In this document: in pieces, positions 1 to 8,161 of the stretch
Layout: the number at the start of each line of letters is the position of its first letter
Position numbering within the stretch: the first letter of the stretch is position 1
Source of the DNA: a bacterium
GTDB lineage: Bacteria > Vulcanimicrobiota > Xenobia > Xenobiales > Xenobiaceae
Assembly (NCBI GenBank): GCA_022839105.1
Contig: JALHDH010000072.1
Coordinates: 1-30,367 of the forward strand
Reading direction: 5' to 3'
Length of the DNA: 30,367 nt
Made by a program: the position numbers and the translations under genes
The notes under the pieces: generated by a model
Databases searched by the model: none
What the model saw: only the letters and a program-made list of their open reading frames with translations
Told to the model about the DNA's origin: nothing

Positions 1-2
1 CG

Positions 3-575
3 GAAATGCCTGCAAAAACAGACCGGCTTTCCGGACCGGAAAAAAATACCTATGCTGCTGTGTGGAGCCTTTTGGGAAATCTCCACCGGGAGGATGGGGA
101 TTATGCGCAGGCATCGAAAGATCTTCTGACAGCGGGTACGCTCTATGCCTCTACCGACGGAGAACGCGCAGCCGAAGCCTTGTACGGAGCGGTCGACTGT
201 TTCCTGCAAAGCGGGAAATCCGCCGACGCCCGGTCTGCAGCCGATACGCTTGAGTCTTCCTGGCCTGACTCGGTCTGGACACGGCGGGCTGGTTCGGACT
301 GGCCGCTTCGGGTCCCTTCCCGGCGCGGGAGGGGACGATCCTCATGTTGCGAAGGGGCCCACGTGCCGCCAGCCTTCCCTGGCCCCCTTTCCGGGGAGGA
401 CGGAGCCCGAACCCTTCGTCAGGAGGTCCCCTTCCTTGAACCAGCCCAGCCCCCGGAATCTCGAGAAGATGTGGAAGTACGCCCGGAACTTCGCCCGGAA
501 GACGGGGACCTGCCTCAGCCCCGTGGAGGGGGTCACCGAGGCCGTCCTCATGGGGCTGGCGGCGCACATGGATGA
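3..575 (+). CDS. TPR-like protein, C-terminal part (5' end outside window)
   Basis: The reading frame is open at the left edge; the first in-window Met codon is at 6, so this is probably the end of a longer gene. Up to about base 290 the translation looks like tetratricopeptide repeats, with helical, alanine-rich stretches such as LLGNLHREDGDYAQA and AEALYGAVDCFLQSGKSADA. This suits a scaffold protein, but no specific function can be named. Past base 290 the translation becomes Arg/Pro/Gly-rich and non-protein-like, and it overlaps the well-supported ferredoxin:thioredoxin reductase gene. The real gene therefore probably ended or was broken near 290, and the in-frame stop at 573-575 is likely fortuitous. 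The first 230 bases are visibly less GC-rich than everything after them, which could mean a recombination or assembly join. Confidence 0.4.
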   Translation, partial: EMPAKTDRLSGPEKNTYAAVWSLLGNLHREDGDYAQASKDLLTAGTLYASTDGERAAEALYGAVDCFLQSGKSADARSAADTLESSWPDSVWTRRAGSDWPLRVPSRRGRGRSSCCEGAHVPPAFPGPLSGEDGARTLRQEVPFLEPAQPPESREDVEVRPELRPEDGDLPQPRGGGHRGRPHGAGGAHG

Positions 576-873
576 GTTTGGGAAGCCCCTGTGCCCATGC
601 AACTTCTATCCGGACAAGAGCTCGGAGATCCGGAACCGCCGCTGGCTTTGCGCCTGCGACGAGATGCAGAAGTACAAGTATTGTCACTGCATGCTCTTCG
701 TGCGCGAGGACGGGATGCCGATCACCGAGCACCTGCCCGAGGGGCACGAGGGGAGGGAGATGTACGGCGAGCAGGCGGATCCCGCTCCCCATCTGGGGCG
801 GGCGATGCGCGAGGTTCCCAGCGAAGGGATCCGGGACTGGCATTCCCGCCCCGACCGTCCTCAGCCGGAGTAG
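436..873 (+). CDS. ftrB: Ferredoxin:thioredoxin reductase, catalytic (beta) subunit
   Basis: The 145-residue product carries the complete signature of the ferredoxin:thioredoxin reductase catalytic chain: C53-P-C55, 16 residues, C72-A-C74, 8 residues, C83-H-C85. In the known family four of these cysteines hold a [4Fe-4S] cluster and two form the redox-active disulfide that passes ferredoxin electrons to thioredoxin. The only departure is Ala where the second CPC usually has Pro. I chose a TTG start at 436 because a strong AGGAGG lies at 421-426, 9 bases upstream; ATG at 469 is the alternative. The product has roughly the usual length plus a short C-terminal extension. No variable subunit, ferredoxin or thioredoxin gene is next to it, so the partner is unknown. 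It lies alone between the TPR fragment and a convergent sugar kinase. Confidence 0.9.
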   Translation: MNQPSPRNLEKMWKYARNFARKTGTCLSPVEGVTEAVLMGLAAHMDEFGKPLCPCNFYPDKSSEIRNRRWLCACDEMQKYKYCHCMLFVREDGMPITEHLPEGHEGREMYGEQADPAPHLGRAMREVPSEGIRDWHSRPDRPQPE

Positions 874-900
874 GCTCCTCGAGCCGCCAGTTTTTTTTTT
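873..900 (+). terminator. Possible intrinsic terminator after ftrB
   Basis: A short hairpin (GGCTC, 3-nt loop, GAGCC; 873-885) begins at the last base of the ftrB stop codon and is followed 5 bases later by ten T residues (891-900). The stem is only 5 bp and the T tract is slightly displaced, so this is a weak but plausible rho-independent terminator separating ftrB from the convergent kinase gene. Confidence 0.45.
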
Positions 901-972
901 CCCGTTCCCCCACCCGTCTTCGGCCTCCAGGCCCGCAACGGCGTGCGGGCCCGACCGGGGCGTCGGGCCTTC

Positions 973-1908
973 TCAGCCCTGGGGCTCCGCCCGGCAGGCC
1001 TCGAAGAGTTCCTGGACCCGGCTGGAACGGAAGTGGGCGGGGTAGGGGGTCTCGGCATTGGCTGCCCCGCAGGCGGCGGCCAGACGCAAGGCCTCGGGTG
1101 GACTCCAGTCGCGCTCCCAGCCTACGGCCAGGCCCGCCAGGAAGGAGTCTCCGCTGCCGACCGAACTCACCAGGCCGGTGGTGGGGGCCTCCACCCGCCA
1201 GGCGCCGTCCGCGGTGGCCAGGAGGGCACCCTGCGGGCCCAGGGTCACCCCGGCCAGGGTTGCCCCGGCCCCGATCAGGGCCCGCAGGGCCGCCAGGAGC
1301 CTGCCGGGATCCTCCAGGGGGCATCCCAGCGCCTCGGAGAGTTCGGCCCGGTTGACCTTCAGGGAGAGCCCCCGAGGGTCATGCAGGAGGGCCGCCAGGG
1401 GCGCTCCGGGGGAGTCCACCCAGACTCGGCCCACCTGCCGGGCCAGGCTTCGGCACAGGACCGCGTAGGCTTCGGGGTCGACGCTGGGCGGAACGCTGCC
1501 GGCCAGGACCACCGTGCGGGCCTCCCGGGCCATCCTCGAGACCCTGGCCGAGAAATCCGCCCAATCGGCGGCGCTCAGGAGCGGCCCCGGTTCGTTGATC
1601 ACCGTCGCGTCGCCCCCCTCGTGGTTCAGCAGGAGGCAGTTGCGGGTCTCGCCCCCGGCCAGGTGGTGCCAGGTGGCCTCCAGGCCCTCGGCCCGGGCCA
1701 GATCCTCGACCAGGGCCCCCGTGTGGCCGGCGAGGCATCCGGTCAGTCGGCAGGGGTGCCCCAGGACCCTCGCGGCCCGGGCGACGTTCAGACCCTTGCC
1801 GCCCGCGCCCAGGTGGACCTGACGGGGACGGTGGACCCGGCCGGGTTCCAGGGTCGGCACGTGGAGGGTGCGGTCGATGGCGGGGTTGCTGGCGACGATC
1901 AAGAGCAT
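973..1908 (-). CDS. fruK: PfkB-family sugar-phosphate kinase (1-phosphofructokinase / tagatose-6-phosphate kinase type)
   Basis: The 311-residue protein begins MLLIVASNPAIDRT, the typical N-terminus of 1-phosphofructokinase and LacC-type kinases. It has the first PfkB signature GAGGKGLNVARA near residues 37-48 and the C-terminal signature GSGDSFLAG with the catalytic-base aspartate at D254. These enzymes phosphorylate fructose-1-phosphate or tagatose-6-phosphate with ATP in the cytosol. The exact substrate cannot be fixed here: no fructose PTS gene, tagatose aldolase or regulator is adjacent, so the symbol is by similarity only. The ATG at 1908 has a modest purine-rich upstream GAAGGGCGG. The gene is monocistronic in this view, convergent with ftrB and divergent from the beta-propeller gene. 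Confidence 0.85.
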   Translation of the reverse strand: MLLIVASNPAIDRTLHVPTLEPGRVHRPRQVHLGAGGKGLNVARAARVLGHPCRLTGCLAGHTGALVEDLARAEGLEATWHHLAGGETRNCLLLNHEGGDATVINEPGPLLSAADWADFSARVSRMAREARTVVLAGSVPPSVDPEAYAVLCRSLARQVGRVWVDSPGAPLAALLHDPRGLSLKVNRAELSEALGCPLEDPGRLLAALRALIGAGATLAGVTLGPQGALLATADGAWRVEAPTTGLVSSVGSGDSFLAGLAVGWERDWSPPEALRLAAACGAANAETPYPAHFRSSRVQELFEACRAEPQG

Positions 1909-2025
1909 GGCCCGCCCTTCGACTGCCAGCCTCCCGATTCCTGATTCTCCGGGCAGGATGGCTTGCTTCGACTCACGGTTTGGGGTATCCCTAGAATGGG
2001 GCAGGGAAGAAAGGCGGAACTTCAA

Positions 2026-3348
2026 GTGAGCACCTCGACCGGCATGGGCCCTCTGGGCGGCAACTCCGCGGACTCCATGCGGCGCTCGATGAGCCTGCCG
2101 CGTGGGTCGGACCTCTCTCCCGGCGAGACCTTCTCGGCGGAACTCGAGGGCGATTCGGTGGTGTTGACCGAACTGGAGGGCGGCGCCCGGCGATCCGTCC
2201 CGGTTTCGGGGATGCGTCCCCTGGATGTGACCGTTTCGGACCGGGGCGACCTGGCGATCGTCGCCGATCCCGGAGATGGTCGGGGGCAGGTGGTGGGACG
2301 CCTGGAGCAGGATGGCACCTTCCATCAGGTCGCTCGCAGCCACGGGGCCAGCTCGCCTGAACTCTCCGCCGACGGCAGCCAGTTGACATGGTTGAGCCTC
2401 TTTGAAGTCCAGAAGGCGGGACCGGACGGACCGGTCAAGCTGGCTTCCCTGGAGAACCCCGGGGACTCCAGCCAGTTCGATGCCGCCGGCCGGCTCGTGG
2501 TCCGCAGCGACAAGGACCCCTGGGGTACGGGCTTCAAGGTGCCTCACTACACGGTCGTGGACGCCCAGGGCGCGGTCCAGAAGATCCAGGATGTGGCGGC
2601 GGCCGAGGAATTCGGTGCCCCCGTTCGCGCGCCCCTGGAGGGGGTCTTCGGCAAGCTCTTCAAAGGGGCCACCCCTCAGCAGGCGGCGCAGGCGGTCGAT
2701 CTCTTCGGGTATCGGACCCCGGCCTTCCGGGGGCAGAGCCCCAGCCAGGATCGCACGGTCTTCTGGGTGCCCCCGGGCGGACCGGGCGAAGCCTTCGGAC
2801 TGTATCGCATCCATTCCGGCCAATCCGGCCCCGAGCCCGCCCTGAGTCCGAGCATGGCCGAGGCCCTGGGCTCGCGCAAGGTCAGCCGGGCCGAATGGCA
2901 ACCCGGCGAGCGCCGCGCCGCGGTCTTGTTCGGAGGCTTCGGGGGCCGTCTGGCCGTGGTCGATTTCCAGGGTTCCGCGCACCTTCTGGCCGGCGAGCCG
3001 GCGGGGGGGGACCGTCCCAAGGCGATCTCCTGGTCCCCGGACGGCCGCTGGCTGGCCTTGGAGATGAAGGAGGGGGAGCGCCTGGCCGTGCACCTGTATG
3101 ATCCCGAGGCCATGCGGAGCTGGCCCCTGGTGAGCCAGGGCGAGATCCAGGGTTGGAAGGACGGCAGGCTTCAAGTCCTGGTGGACGGCAGGATCCAGGA
3201 GCTCACTCCGGGGCCCTTGGATCTGGAACGGGGAAGAGATTACCTGACCGGGGGAAGGACCAATCCCCCCGGCAGGATCGAGTCCGGCCCGGAGGGCGTC
3301 AAGATCGGCGGGGTTCGCCTGCCGGTGCGAAAGAACCGGAACTCCTAG
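2026..3348 (+). CDS. Predicted beta-propeller protein of unknown function
   Basis: I do not recognise the family of this 440-residue protein. It contains several spaced strand-rich repeats resembling WD40-like/TolB propeller blades, for example LSADGSQLTWLS near residue 114 and SWSPDGRWLALEM near residue 340. The Ser/Gly/Met-rich N-terminus (about residues 1-30) shows no signal peptide or membrane segment. I chose GTG at 2026 because AAGGCGG lies 8 bases upstream (2011-2017); an in-frame ATG at 1996 and an earlier TTG are alternatives. Only 9 bases separate its stop from the ClC transporter start, so the two are likely co-transcribed, and a link to ion transport is possible but unsupported. 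Confidence 0.7.
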   Translation: MSTSTGMGPLGGNSADSMRRSMSLPRGSDLSPGETFSAELEGDSVVLTELEGGARRSVPVSGMRPLDVTVSDRGDLAIVADPGDGRGQVVGRLEQDGTFHQVARSHGASSPELSADGSQLTWLSLFEVQKAGPDGPVKLASLENPGDSSQFDAAGRLVVRSDKDPWGTGFKVPHYTVVDAQGAVQKIQDVAAAEEFGAPVRAPLEGVFGKLFKGATPQQAAQAVDLFGYRTPAFRGQSPSQDRTVFWVPPGGPGEAFGLYRIHSGQSGPEPALSPSMAEALGSRKVSRAEWQPGERRAAVLFGGFGGRLAVVDFQGSAHLLAGEPAGGDRPKAISWSPDGRWLALEMKEGERLAVHLYDPEAMRSWPLVSQGEIQGWKDGRLQVLVDGRIQELTPGPLDLERGRDYLTGGRTNPPGRIESGPEGVKIGGVRLPVRKNRNS

Positions 3349-3357
3349 CGCGTCGTC

Positions 3358-5412
3358 ATGTCCGCTTCTCGTGAACTCGAAGCCCTCCTGAAGGGGGGGC
3401 GGCTTTCGCTTCGTCGCCTGCGCCGCTCCTGGCTGGAATCCCACGATGTCTTCCGTCTGGTGCTGCTGGCCTTGGCCGTCGGAAGCATCACGGCCGGAGG
3501 AGCCGCGGTCTTCCGCTGGTTGATCGATTCCTTCCACTGGGTCTTCTTCACCTGGGTCCCTCCGGGCACGGTCCCCCTTCCCTTCCTGATCGGTTCGGGC
3601 GGTCTCCTGGTGGGGTTCCTGGTCTGGTTCGGGGCTCGCGAGGCACAGGGGCACGGGGTGCCCGAAGTGATCATGGCGGTGGCCCTTCGAGGAGGCCGCA
3701 TCCGGGGACGAGTGGCCGTGGTCAAGGCCCTGGCCTCGGCCATCACCCTGGGGTCCGGAGGGTCCGCGGGCCGGGAGGGGCCGATCGTCCAGATCGGGGC
3801 CGCTCTGGGCTCGAAGCTGGGGCAGTTGCTGCGCAGCCCCGAAGAGCGGGTCATCCTGCTGGTGGCCTGCGGCTCGGCGGCCGGCATCTCGGCCACCTTC
3901 AACGCCCCCGTGGCCGGAGTCTTCTTCGCCCTGGAGGTGATCCTGGGCGAGTTCGCCACGCGCTCCTTCTCGATGGTGGTCCTCAGTTCGGTGACCGCCG
4001 CGGCGATCTCCCGGGCCATGCTGGGGAACGCCCCGGCCTTCATCACCCCCGGTCACACCCTGGTGCACCCGGCCGAATTCGGCTGGTATCTGGGCCTGGG
4101 CCTCCTGGCCGGCCTGGTCGGGGTGCTCTATACCCGGATGCTCTACCTGGTGGAGGACGCCTTCGACGGCCTGCGCATCCCGACCGTCGTCAAGCCGGCC
4201 GTGGGCGGAGTCCTGGTGGGTCTGCTGGCCCTGGCCTTCCCACAGGTCATGGGCAACGGCTATGAGGTGATCGAGGGGGCCCTGGCCAGCAGCATGGACC
4301 TGAAGCTGATGGCCATCCTGGTCCTGGCCAAGATCGTGGCCACGGCCCTGACCCTGGGCTCGGGAGGCTCCGGCGGCACCTTTGCCCCGGCCCTCTACAT
4401 CGGCGCCGTCCTGGGTGGGGCCTTCGGCGGCTGGGTCAACGCAGTCGCTCCCCATCCCACTGCCTCCGGGGGAGCCTATGCCCTGGTGGGGATGGCCGCG
4501 GTCTTCGCGGCCTCGGCTCGGGCGCCCATCACGGCGGTCCTGATGCTCTTCGAGTTGACCGGGGACTACCGGATCATCCTGCCCTTGATGGCGGGCACGG
4601 TCCTGGCGACCATGGTCTCAAGCCTCGTGGACCGCGAATCGATCTATTCGGTGAAGCTCAAGCGCCGCGGAGTGGATCTGGCCGCTCGAGAGCGCCTCCT
4701 CCAGGACCCCATGCGCCGGATCTCGGTGGGTGGGGTGATGACCCGGGACTTCGAGACGGTCTCTCCGGATCTGGGGGTCCCGGAGCTGGTGGAGCTCTTC
4801 AATCGGACCGGGCATCACGGCTTCCCGGTGGCGGACGAGCGCTCCCGTCTGCGCGGGATGGTGACCCTCAAGGATCTGGAATTCGCCCGGGTGCGGCGTC
4901 GCCCCCTGTCCAGCGAGGCCAAGGTCCGGGACCTGGCGACCACGGACCCTGGCTATGTCTGCCCCGAGGACAGCCTGGCCATGGCGCTTCGGAGCATGGG
5001 CCGCCTGGGGGTCGGCCGGCTGCCGGTGGTCGATTCGGGCGCCTCGCGTCGGCTGGTCGGGGTCCTGCGCCGGGCCGACATCATCGCGGCCTATGGCCGC
5101 GAGGTGGCGGGGGAGGAGGCCTCGGCCCCCGTAGACTCGCTGAAGGTCCGGACCACCTTCGAAACCGAGTTCCTGGAGATCGTGCTCCCCGGGGGGTCGC
5201 CCTGGGACGGTCGGAGCGTCTGCAGCCTGCCGATCCCCGAACAGGCCGTGCTGGTGGCCGTCCGCCGCGGGGAAGAGACCCTGATCCCCCGCGGCGGCAC
5301 GGTGCTGCGCGCGGGGGACGTGGTGGTGGCCTTCAGCCGGCCCGAGATCCGCAGCGATCTGCGCCGCATGCTGGCGGCCACGGAGTCGGAGGCCGCCCCC
5401 CCGACGGACTGA
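3358..5412 (+). CDS. ClC-family chloride channel/transporter with CBS pair and TrkA-C domain
   Basis: This 684-residue membrane protein moves chloride (and possibly protons) across the cytoplasmic membrane. Residues 1 to about 440 form the ClC core: GHGVPEV near 99 replaces the usual GSGIP selectivity motif, GREGPIV holds the gating glutamate E140, and GSGGTFAP lies near 340. Two CBS domains follow (about 455-510 and 520-577); in this family they bind nucleotides and regulate gating. A TrkA-C-like domain lies at about 600-670. By eye, the position of the proton glutamate of E. coli ClC-ec1 (E203) is Val194 within ALEVIL, as in channel-type ClCs. There is no strong RBS before the ATG, so translation may depend on the gene ending 9 bases upstream. 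Confidence 0.93.
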   Translation: MSASRELEALLKGGRLSLRRLRRSWLESHDVFRLVLLALAVGSITAGGAAVFRWLIDSFHWVFFTWVPPGTVPLPFLIGSGGLLVGFLVWFGAREAQGHGVPEVIMAVALRGGRIRGRVAVVKALASAITLGSGGSAGREGPIVQIGAALGSKLGQLLRSPEERVILLVACGSAAGISATFNAPVAGVFFALEVILGEFATRSFSMVVLSSVTAAAISRAMLGNAPAFITPGHTLVHPAEFGWYLGLGLLAGLVGVLYTRMLYLVEDAFDGLRIPTVVKPAVGGVLVGLLALAFPQVMGNGYEVIEGALASSMDLKLMAILVLAKIVATALTLGSGGSGGTFAPALYIGAVLGGAFGGWVNAVAPHPTASGGAYALVGMAAVFAASARAPITAVLMLFELTGDYRIILPLMAGTVLATMVSSLVDRESIYSVKLKRRGVDLAARERLLQDPMRRISVGGVMTRDFETVSPDLGVPELVELFNRTGHHGFPVADERSRLRGMVTLKDLEFARVRRRPLSSEAKVRDLATTDPGYVCPEDSLAMALRSMGRLGVGRLPVVDSGASRRLVGVLRRADIIAAYGREVAGEEASAPVDSLKVRTTFETEFLEIVLPGGSPWDGRSVCSLPIPEQAVLVAVRRGEETLIPRGGTVLRAGDVVVAFSRPEIRSDLRRMLAATESEAAPPTD

Positions 5413-5420
5413 ATCGGACC

Positions 5421-5870
5421 TCAGAACCCCTCGATCTTGATGTCCCAGACAGGCGCCCCCTCGTGGTTGCGCACGGTCATCACGTGATCGCCCTTGCGAC
5501 CCCAGACCACCATCATGGCCTTCTTCCCGCCCACCTCGACAAGCGAGCCCCGGACCTCGACCTCATCGCCGGGCTGGACCTTCCAGTCGTCGCGGTAGTT
5601 CTGGGTGAACCAGGTGGGTCCGATGTGCAGGTTGAGTTCTTCCTGGTCGCCGGTCTGGATCATGACGCCGAAGCCCGAAGCCATGCCCGGCAGGGGACGG
5701 AGGTCCCGCTCCAGCGCGACGACCGTGCCCCGGACCGTCTGGACGGTCTTGGGATTGAAGTGCTTGTTGTAGGGGGAATCCCGCTGCCACCCGTCCAGCC
5801 GGGCATCGCCTGCCAGGGCGGCGCTGGCCAGCAGGAAGGCCAGGATCAGGGTCAGGCCGAGTCTTCTCAT
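5421..5870 (-). CDS. Small exported OB-fold-like protein, function unknown
   Basis: The 149-residue product starts with a clear signal peptide: two arginines, a Leu/Ala-rich core, and an SAALA-like cleavage site near residue 20. The mature part is a strand-rich domain reminiscent of an OB fold, with VRGTVVALERD (about 44-54) and PGDEVEVRGSLVEV (about 98-111) as typical strand-turn-strand segments. It should act outside the cytoplasmic membrane. Related small exported proteins are usually annotated as DNA-binding or hypothetical; I see no catalytic or cysteine motif. The ATG at 5870 is preceded by GGGAGA at a suitable distance. It converges with the ClC gene, only 8 bases apart. Confidence 0.75.
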   Translation of the reverse strand: MRRLGLTLILAFLLASAALAGDARLDGWQRDSPYNKHFNPKTVQTVRGTVVALERDLRPLPGMASGFGVMIQTGDQEELNLHIGPTWFTQNYRDDWKVQPGDEVEVRGSLVEVGGKKAMMVVWGRKGDHVMTVRNHEGAPVWDIKIEGF

Positions 5871-6197
5871 GGTATCGTCTCCCTTCTCGTTTCTGCCCCC
5901 TCCTTGCGGCTCCGCGCTGGACCTCCGGAGCGGTGGGCCGGTCGAGGCGTCCGAAGCGAGTTCTCGCGATTCTTCCCTGGGTGAGCCGGGGCTTCCTCTT
6001 CAAGGTCCGGCTTCAGGACCTGAATCCGCCGCCTGGCGTGAGAACCGAGGGCGTCGAGGCGGGTCCGGCGGAGTCCCGCCCGGCTCGCCCGAAGCGGGCG
6101 AGGACCCCGGGGGGAGGCCACGCCGGCGCAGTCCACGAAGATCCCCCGCCGCCGGGAATCCACGGCGGGACTCGGAGAATCGGAAGGGAGACAGAGC
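5871..6197. other. Divergent intergenic region with small hairpins
   Basis: This 327-base GC-rich gap separates the divergent exported-protein and phosphodiesterase genes and presumably holds both promoters, although no convincing -35/-10 pair is visible. Two inverted repeats stand out: CTCGCCC/GGGCGAG with a 5-nt loop (6084-6102) and CCCGCCG/CGGCGGG with an 11-nt loop (6145-6169). Neither is followed by a T tract, so they are not obvious terminators. No coding sequence is supported here. Confidence 0.4.
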
Positions 6198-7379
6198 GTG
6201 GACATCGCGAGTTGCTGGAAGGGCCTGTCCCATGCTGGCGCGCTGCCTGTCAGGAGCCTCCTGGTGGGGTTCCTGGCCCTGGCCGGGGTCCTGGGACTTC
6301 AACTGGAGGCCGGCGCCGAGACTTCGAAGCAGGACGCCTGCCCGGGCCAGGTCGGGTCCGCCAGGACAAGGCCTGCCCGAACGATGGGATATCGGCCCGA
6401 CGTGGCGGCCCATCGCGGTTCCTGCGGCTTCCTTCCGGAGCATACCCTGGAGGGCATGGCCTTCGCCTACGCCGCCGGAGCCGACTACATCGAGCAGGAC
6501 GTGGTCATGACCCGGGACGGCGTGCTGGTGGTCCTGCACGACCATACCCTGGAGACCACCACCGACGTGGCCCGGAGATTTCCCGGCAGGCAACGCCCCG
6601 ACGGCAGCTACTACGCGATCGATTTCACATTGGAGGAGATCCGCAGCCTGCGGGTCACGGAGCGCTTCAAGCCCTCCACCGGCCTGGCCGTCTTCCCGGA
6701 TCGTTTCCCCGTGGATTCCGGGATCGACTTCCGGGTGCCCACCCTGCACGAGGCCCTGGAGCTGATCCAGGGATTGAACAAATCGACCGGTCAGTATCGG
6801 ATGCCCTACGTCGAGGTCAAGGAACCCGCCTTCTTCGAGCGGGAGGGAAAGCCGATCATGCAGGCCACCATCGACATGCTCACCGAGCATGGCTGGAACA
6901 GTCCCGAGTCCGGAGCGATCCTGCAGTGCTTTGACTTCGAGGCCACCCGGGGAGCCCGGGCCAAGGGCTGGAAGGGAGAGCTCTGCATGCTGGTCACCCT
7001 GGACGGGCAGCGCCTGACCGACGACCGGGCCCGCCAGGAGTGGATGCTCTCGCCAGAGGGGATCCGTGAGATCAGCCGCTTTGCCACGATCTACGCCCCC
7101 TGGTTCTCGCTGATGGCCGAGCCCCGCGAGGAGGGTCAGGGATACCGGATCAACGATCTGTGCGAGGAAGCCCGGCGCCACGGGATGAAGGTCCATTCCT
7201 GGACCCATCGGCGCGACGCCCCCTTGAAGGGCTTCGCCAGCTCCCGCCAGGTGCTGGACGCGGCCTTCAAGGAACTCAGGCTGGACGGACTCTTCTCGGA
7301 CTTCCCCGGCGAGGTGGTGGAGTATCTGCGCCAGGAGGGTCTTCGAGAAACCTCCGGGCCGGCTCGTGGTTCCGACTGA
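6198..7379 (+). CDS. glpQ: Periplasmic-type glycerophosphodiester phosphodiesterase
   Basis: The 393-residue protein hydrolyses glycerophosphodiesters to glycerol-3-phosphate and an alcohol. It has the GDPD signature: AAHRGSCGFLPEHT with catalytic-type H72, followed by YIEQDVVMTRDGVLVVLHDHTL holding the metal-binding acidic residues and second histidine. An internal stretch of about 60 residues before VPTLHEALELI is typical of the longer GlpQ type. Residues 17-42 form a hydrophobic export or anchor segment after a positively charged start, so it probably acts outside the membrane. I chose GTG at 6198, which has GGGAG about 8 bases upstream. No glycerol-3-phosphate transporter is adjacent. Confidence 0.9.
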   Translation: MDIASCWKGLSHAGALPVRSLLVGFLALAGVLGLQLEAGAETSKQDACPGQVGSARTRPARTMGYRPDVAAHRGSCGFLPEHTLEGMAFAYAAGADYIEQDVVMTRDGVLVVLHDHTLETTTDVARRFPGRQRPDGSYYAIDFTLEEIRSLRVTERFKPSTGLAVFPDRFPVDSGIDFRVPTLHEALELIQGLNKSTGQYRMPYVEVKEPAFFEREGKPIMQATIDMLTEHGWNSPESGAILQCFDFEATRGARAKGWKGELCMLVTLDGQRLTDDRARQEWMLSPEGIREISRFATIYAPWFSLMAEPREEGQGYRINDLCEEARRHGMKVHSWTHRRDAPLKGFASSRQVLDAAFKELRLDGLFSDFPGEVVEYLRQEGLRETSGPARGSD

Positions 7380-7486
7380 AGGCGCCCGGGCTGCGGGGAG
7401 GACTCAAATCCCGGGCCAGCTCACAGGAAGAACCGGGACGCGAGCCTTGCCCCGGACAAGCCGGCGTCGGACCCGGGAACACGTCA

Positions 7487-8161
7487 TCAGGGTCCTTCCC
7501 AGACCAGCCGCTCCTCCAGGGCCATGCCCAGCAGCGCGTCGACCCCCGAGTGGGCGCCCCAGTCCAGGAAGGAATGGTCGCAGGGAATTCCCGTATTCAC
7601 GTGGTCGGCCAGGTTCACCAGACGCTCGTCGGCCTGGCCCCGAGCGGCCAGTTCCAGCAGGTTCGAAGCCAGCGTCGTGGTGCGCCTCCGCGCGGCGGCC
7701 AGGAGGGATTCCGGGGGAGCGTCTGCGCAGGAGCGTCGGGCTCGCGCCAGCAGGGCTCCCGAGAGCAGGTCGTCGCCCGAGGGGGTCAGCCCCGGACCCA
7801 TGCCCAACAGGGATTCCGCCTGCAGGGGGGCGGTCCCGTCCAGCAGATCCTCCAGGGCGCTGACGCGACCCGAGCACCGGACCTGCTCCAACAGGGCACG
7901 GGCGCGCTCCCGGCGTTCTTGGGCGGTGGAACGGATCCCGGGAGGGGGCGCGGGTTCCCAGACCTCCCGGATGGGTAGAAGGATCCGGTGTTGGCCCAGC
8001 CGGATCTCCCCGGACTCCAGAAGGACCGGATCCCGGACATCGAGCGCCTCCAGGCGCCCGTCCAGGTTCACGGTCAGGGGCCCTCGCCAGGGTTCCCAGG
8101 ACAGGAAGACCAGCCAGGCGCTGTCGGTCTGAAGGAAGACTCCTCGGGATGTCGTACCCAT
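7487..8161 (-). CDS. allH: DUF2877 protein, AllH/YlbF-like carbamoyltransferase component
   Basis: The 224-residue protein contains the hallmark GMGPGLTPSGDDLLSGALL (about residues 118-136) of the DUF2877 family. In E. coli this family is YlbF (AllH), which works with FdrA (AllF) and YlbE (AllG) as an oxamate carbamoyltransferase in anaerobic allantoin use. Homologues of those two partners lie about 4 kb away, on the other side of the molybdenum hydroxylase genes, so I infer the three act together. It is shorter than the E. coli protein, mostly at the N-terminus. The ATG at 8161 is supported by an upstream GAGAGGAG. It is divergent from the hydroxylase genes with a shared 162-base control region. 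The symbol is by similarity, and the acceptor substrate may differ. Confidence 0.8.
   Translation of the reverse strand: MGTTSRGVFLQTDSAWLVFLSWEPWRGPLTVNLDGRLEALDVRDPVLLESGEIRLGQHRILLPIREVWEPAPPPGIRSTAQERRERARALLEQVRCSGRVSALEDLLDGTAPLQAESLLGMGPGLTPSGDDLLSGALLARARRSCADAPPESLLAAARRRTTTLASNLLELAARGQADERLVNLADHVNTGIPCDHSFLDWGAHSGVDALLGMALEERLVWEGP

Noticed and set aside
973..4455. A 1160-residue reverse reading frame
   Set aside because: Only its last 311 codons (973-1908) look like a protein (PfkB kinase). The rest is the antisense shadow of the beta-propeller and ClC genes, with Gln/Gly/His/Asp-rich, non-protein-like sequence.
7384..7416. Inverted repeat GCCCGGG/CCCGGGC as terminator between the phosphodiesterase and DUF2877 genes
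   Set aside because: The loop is 19 bases and there is no T tract on either strand, so support is too weak.
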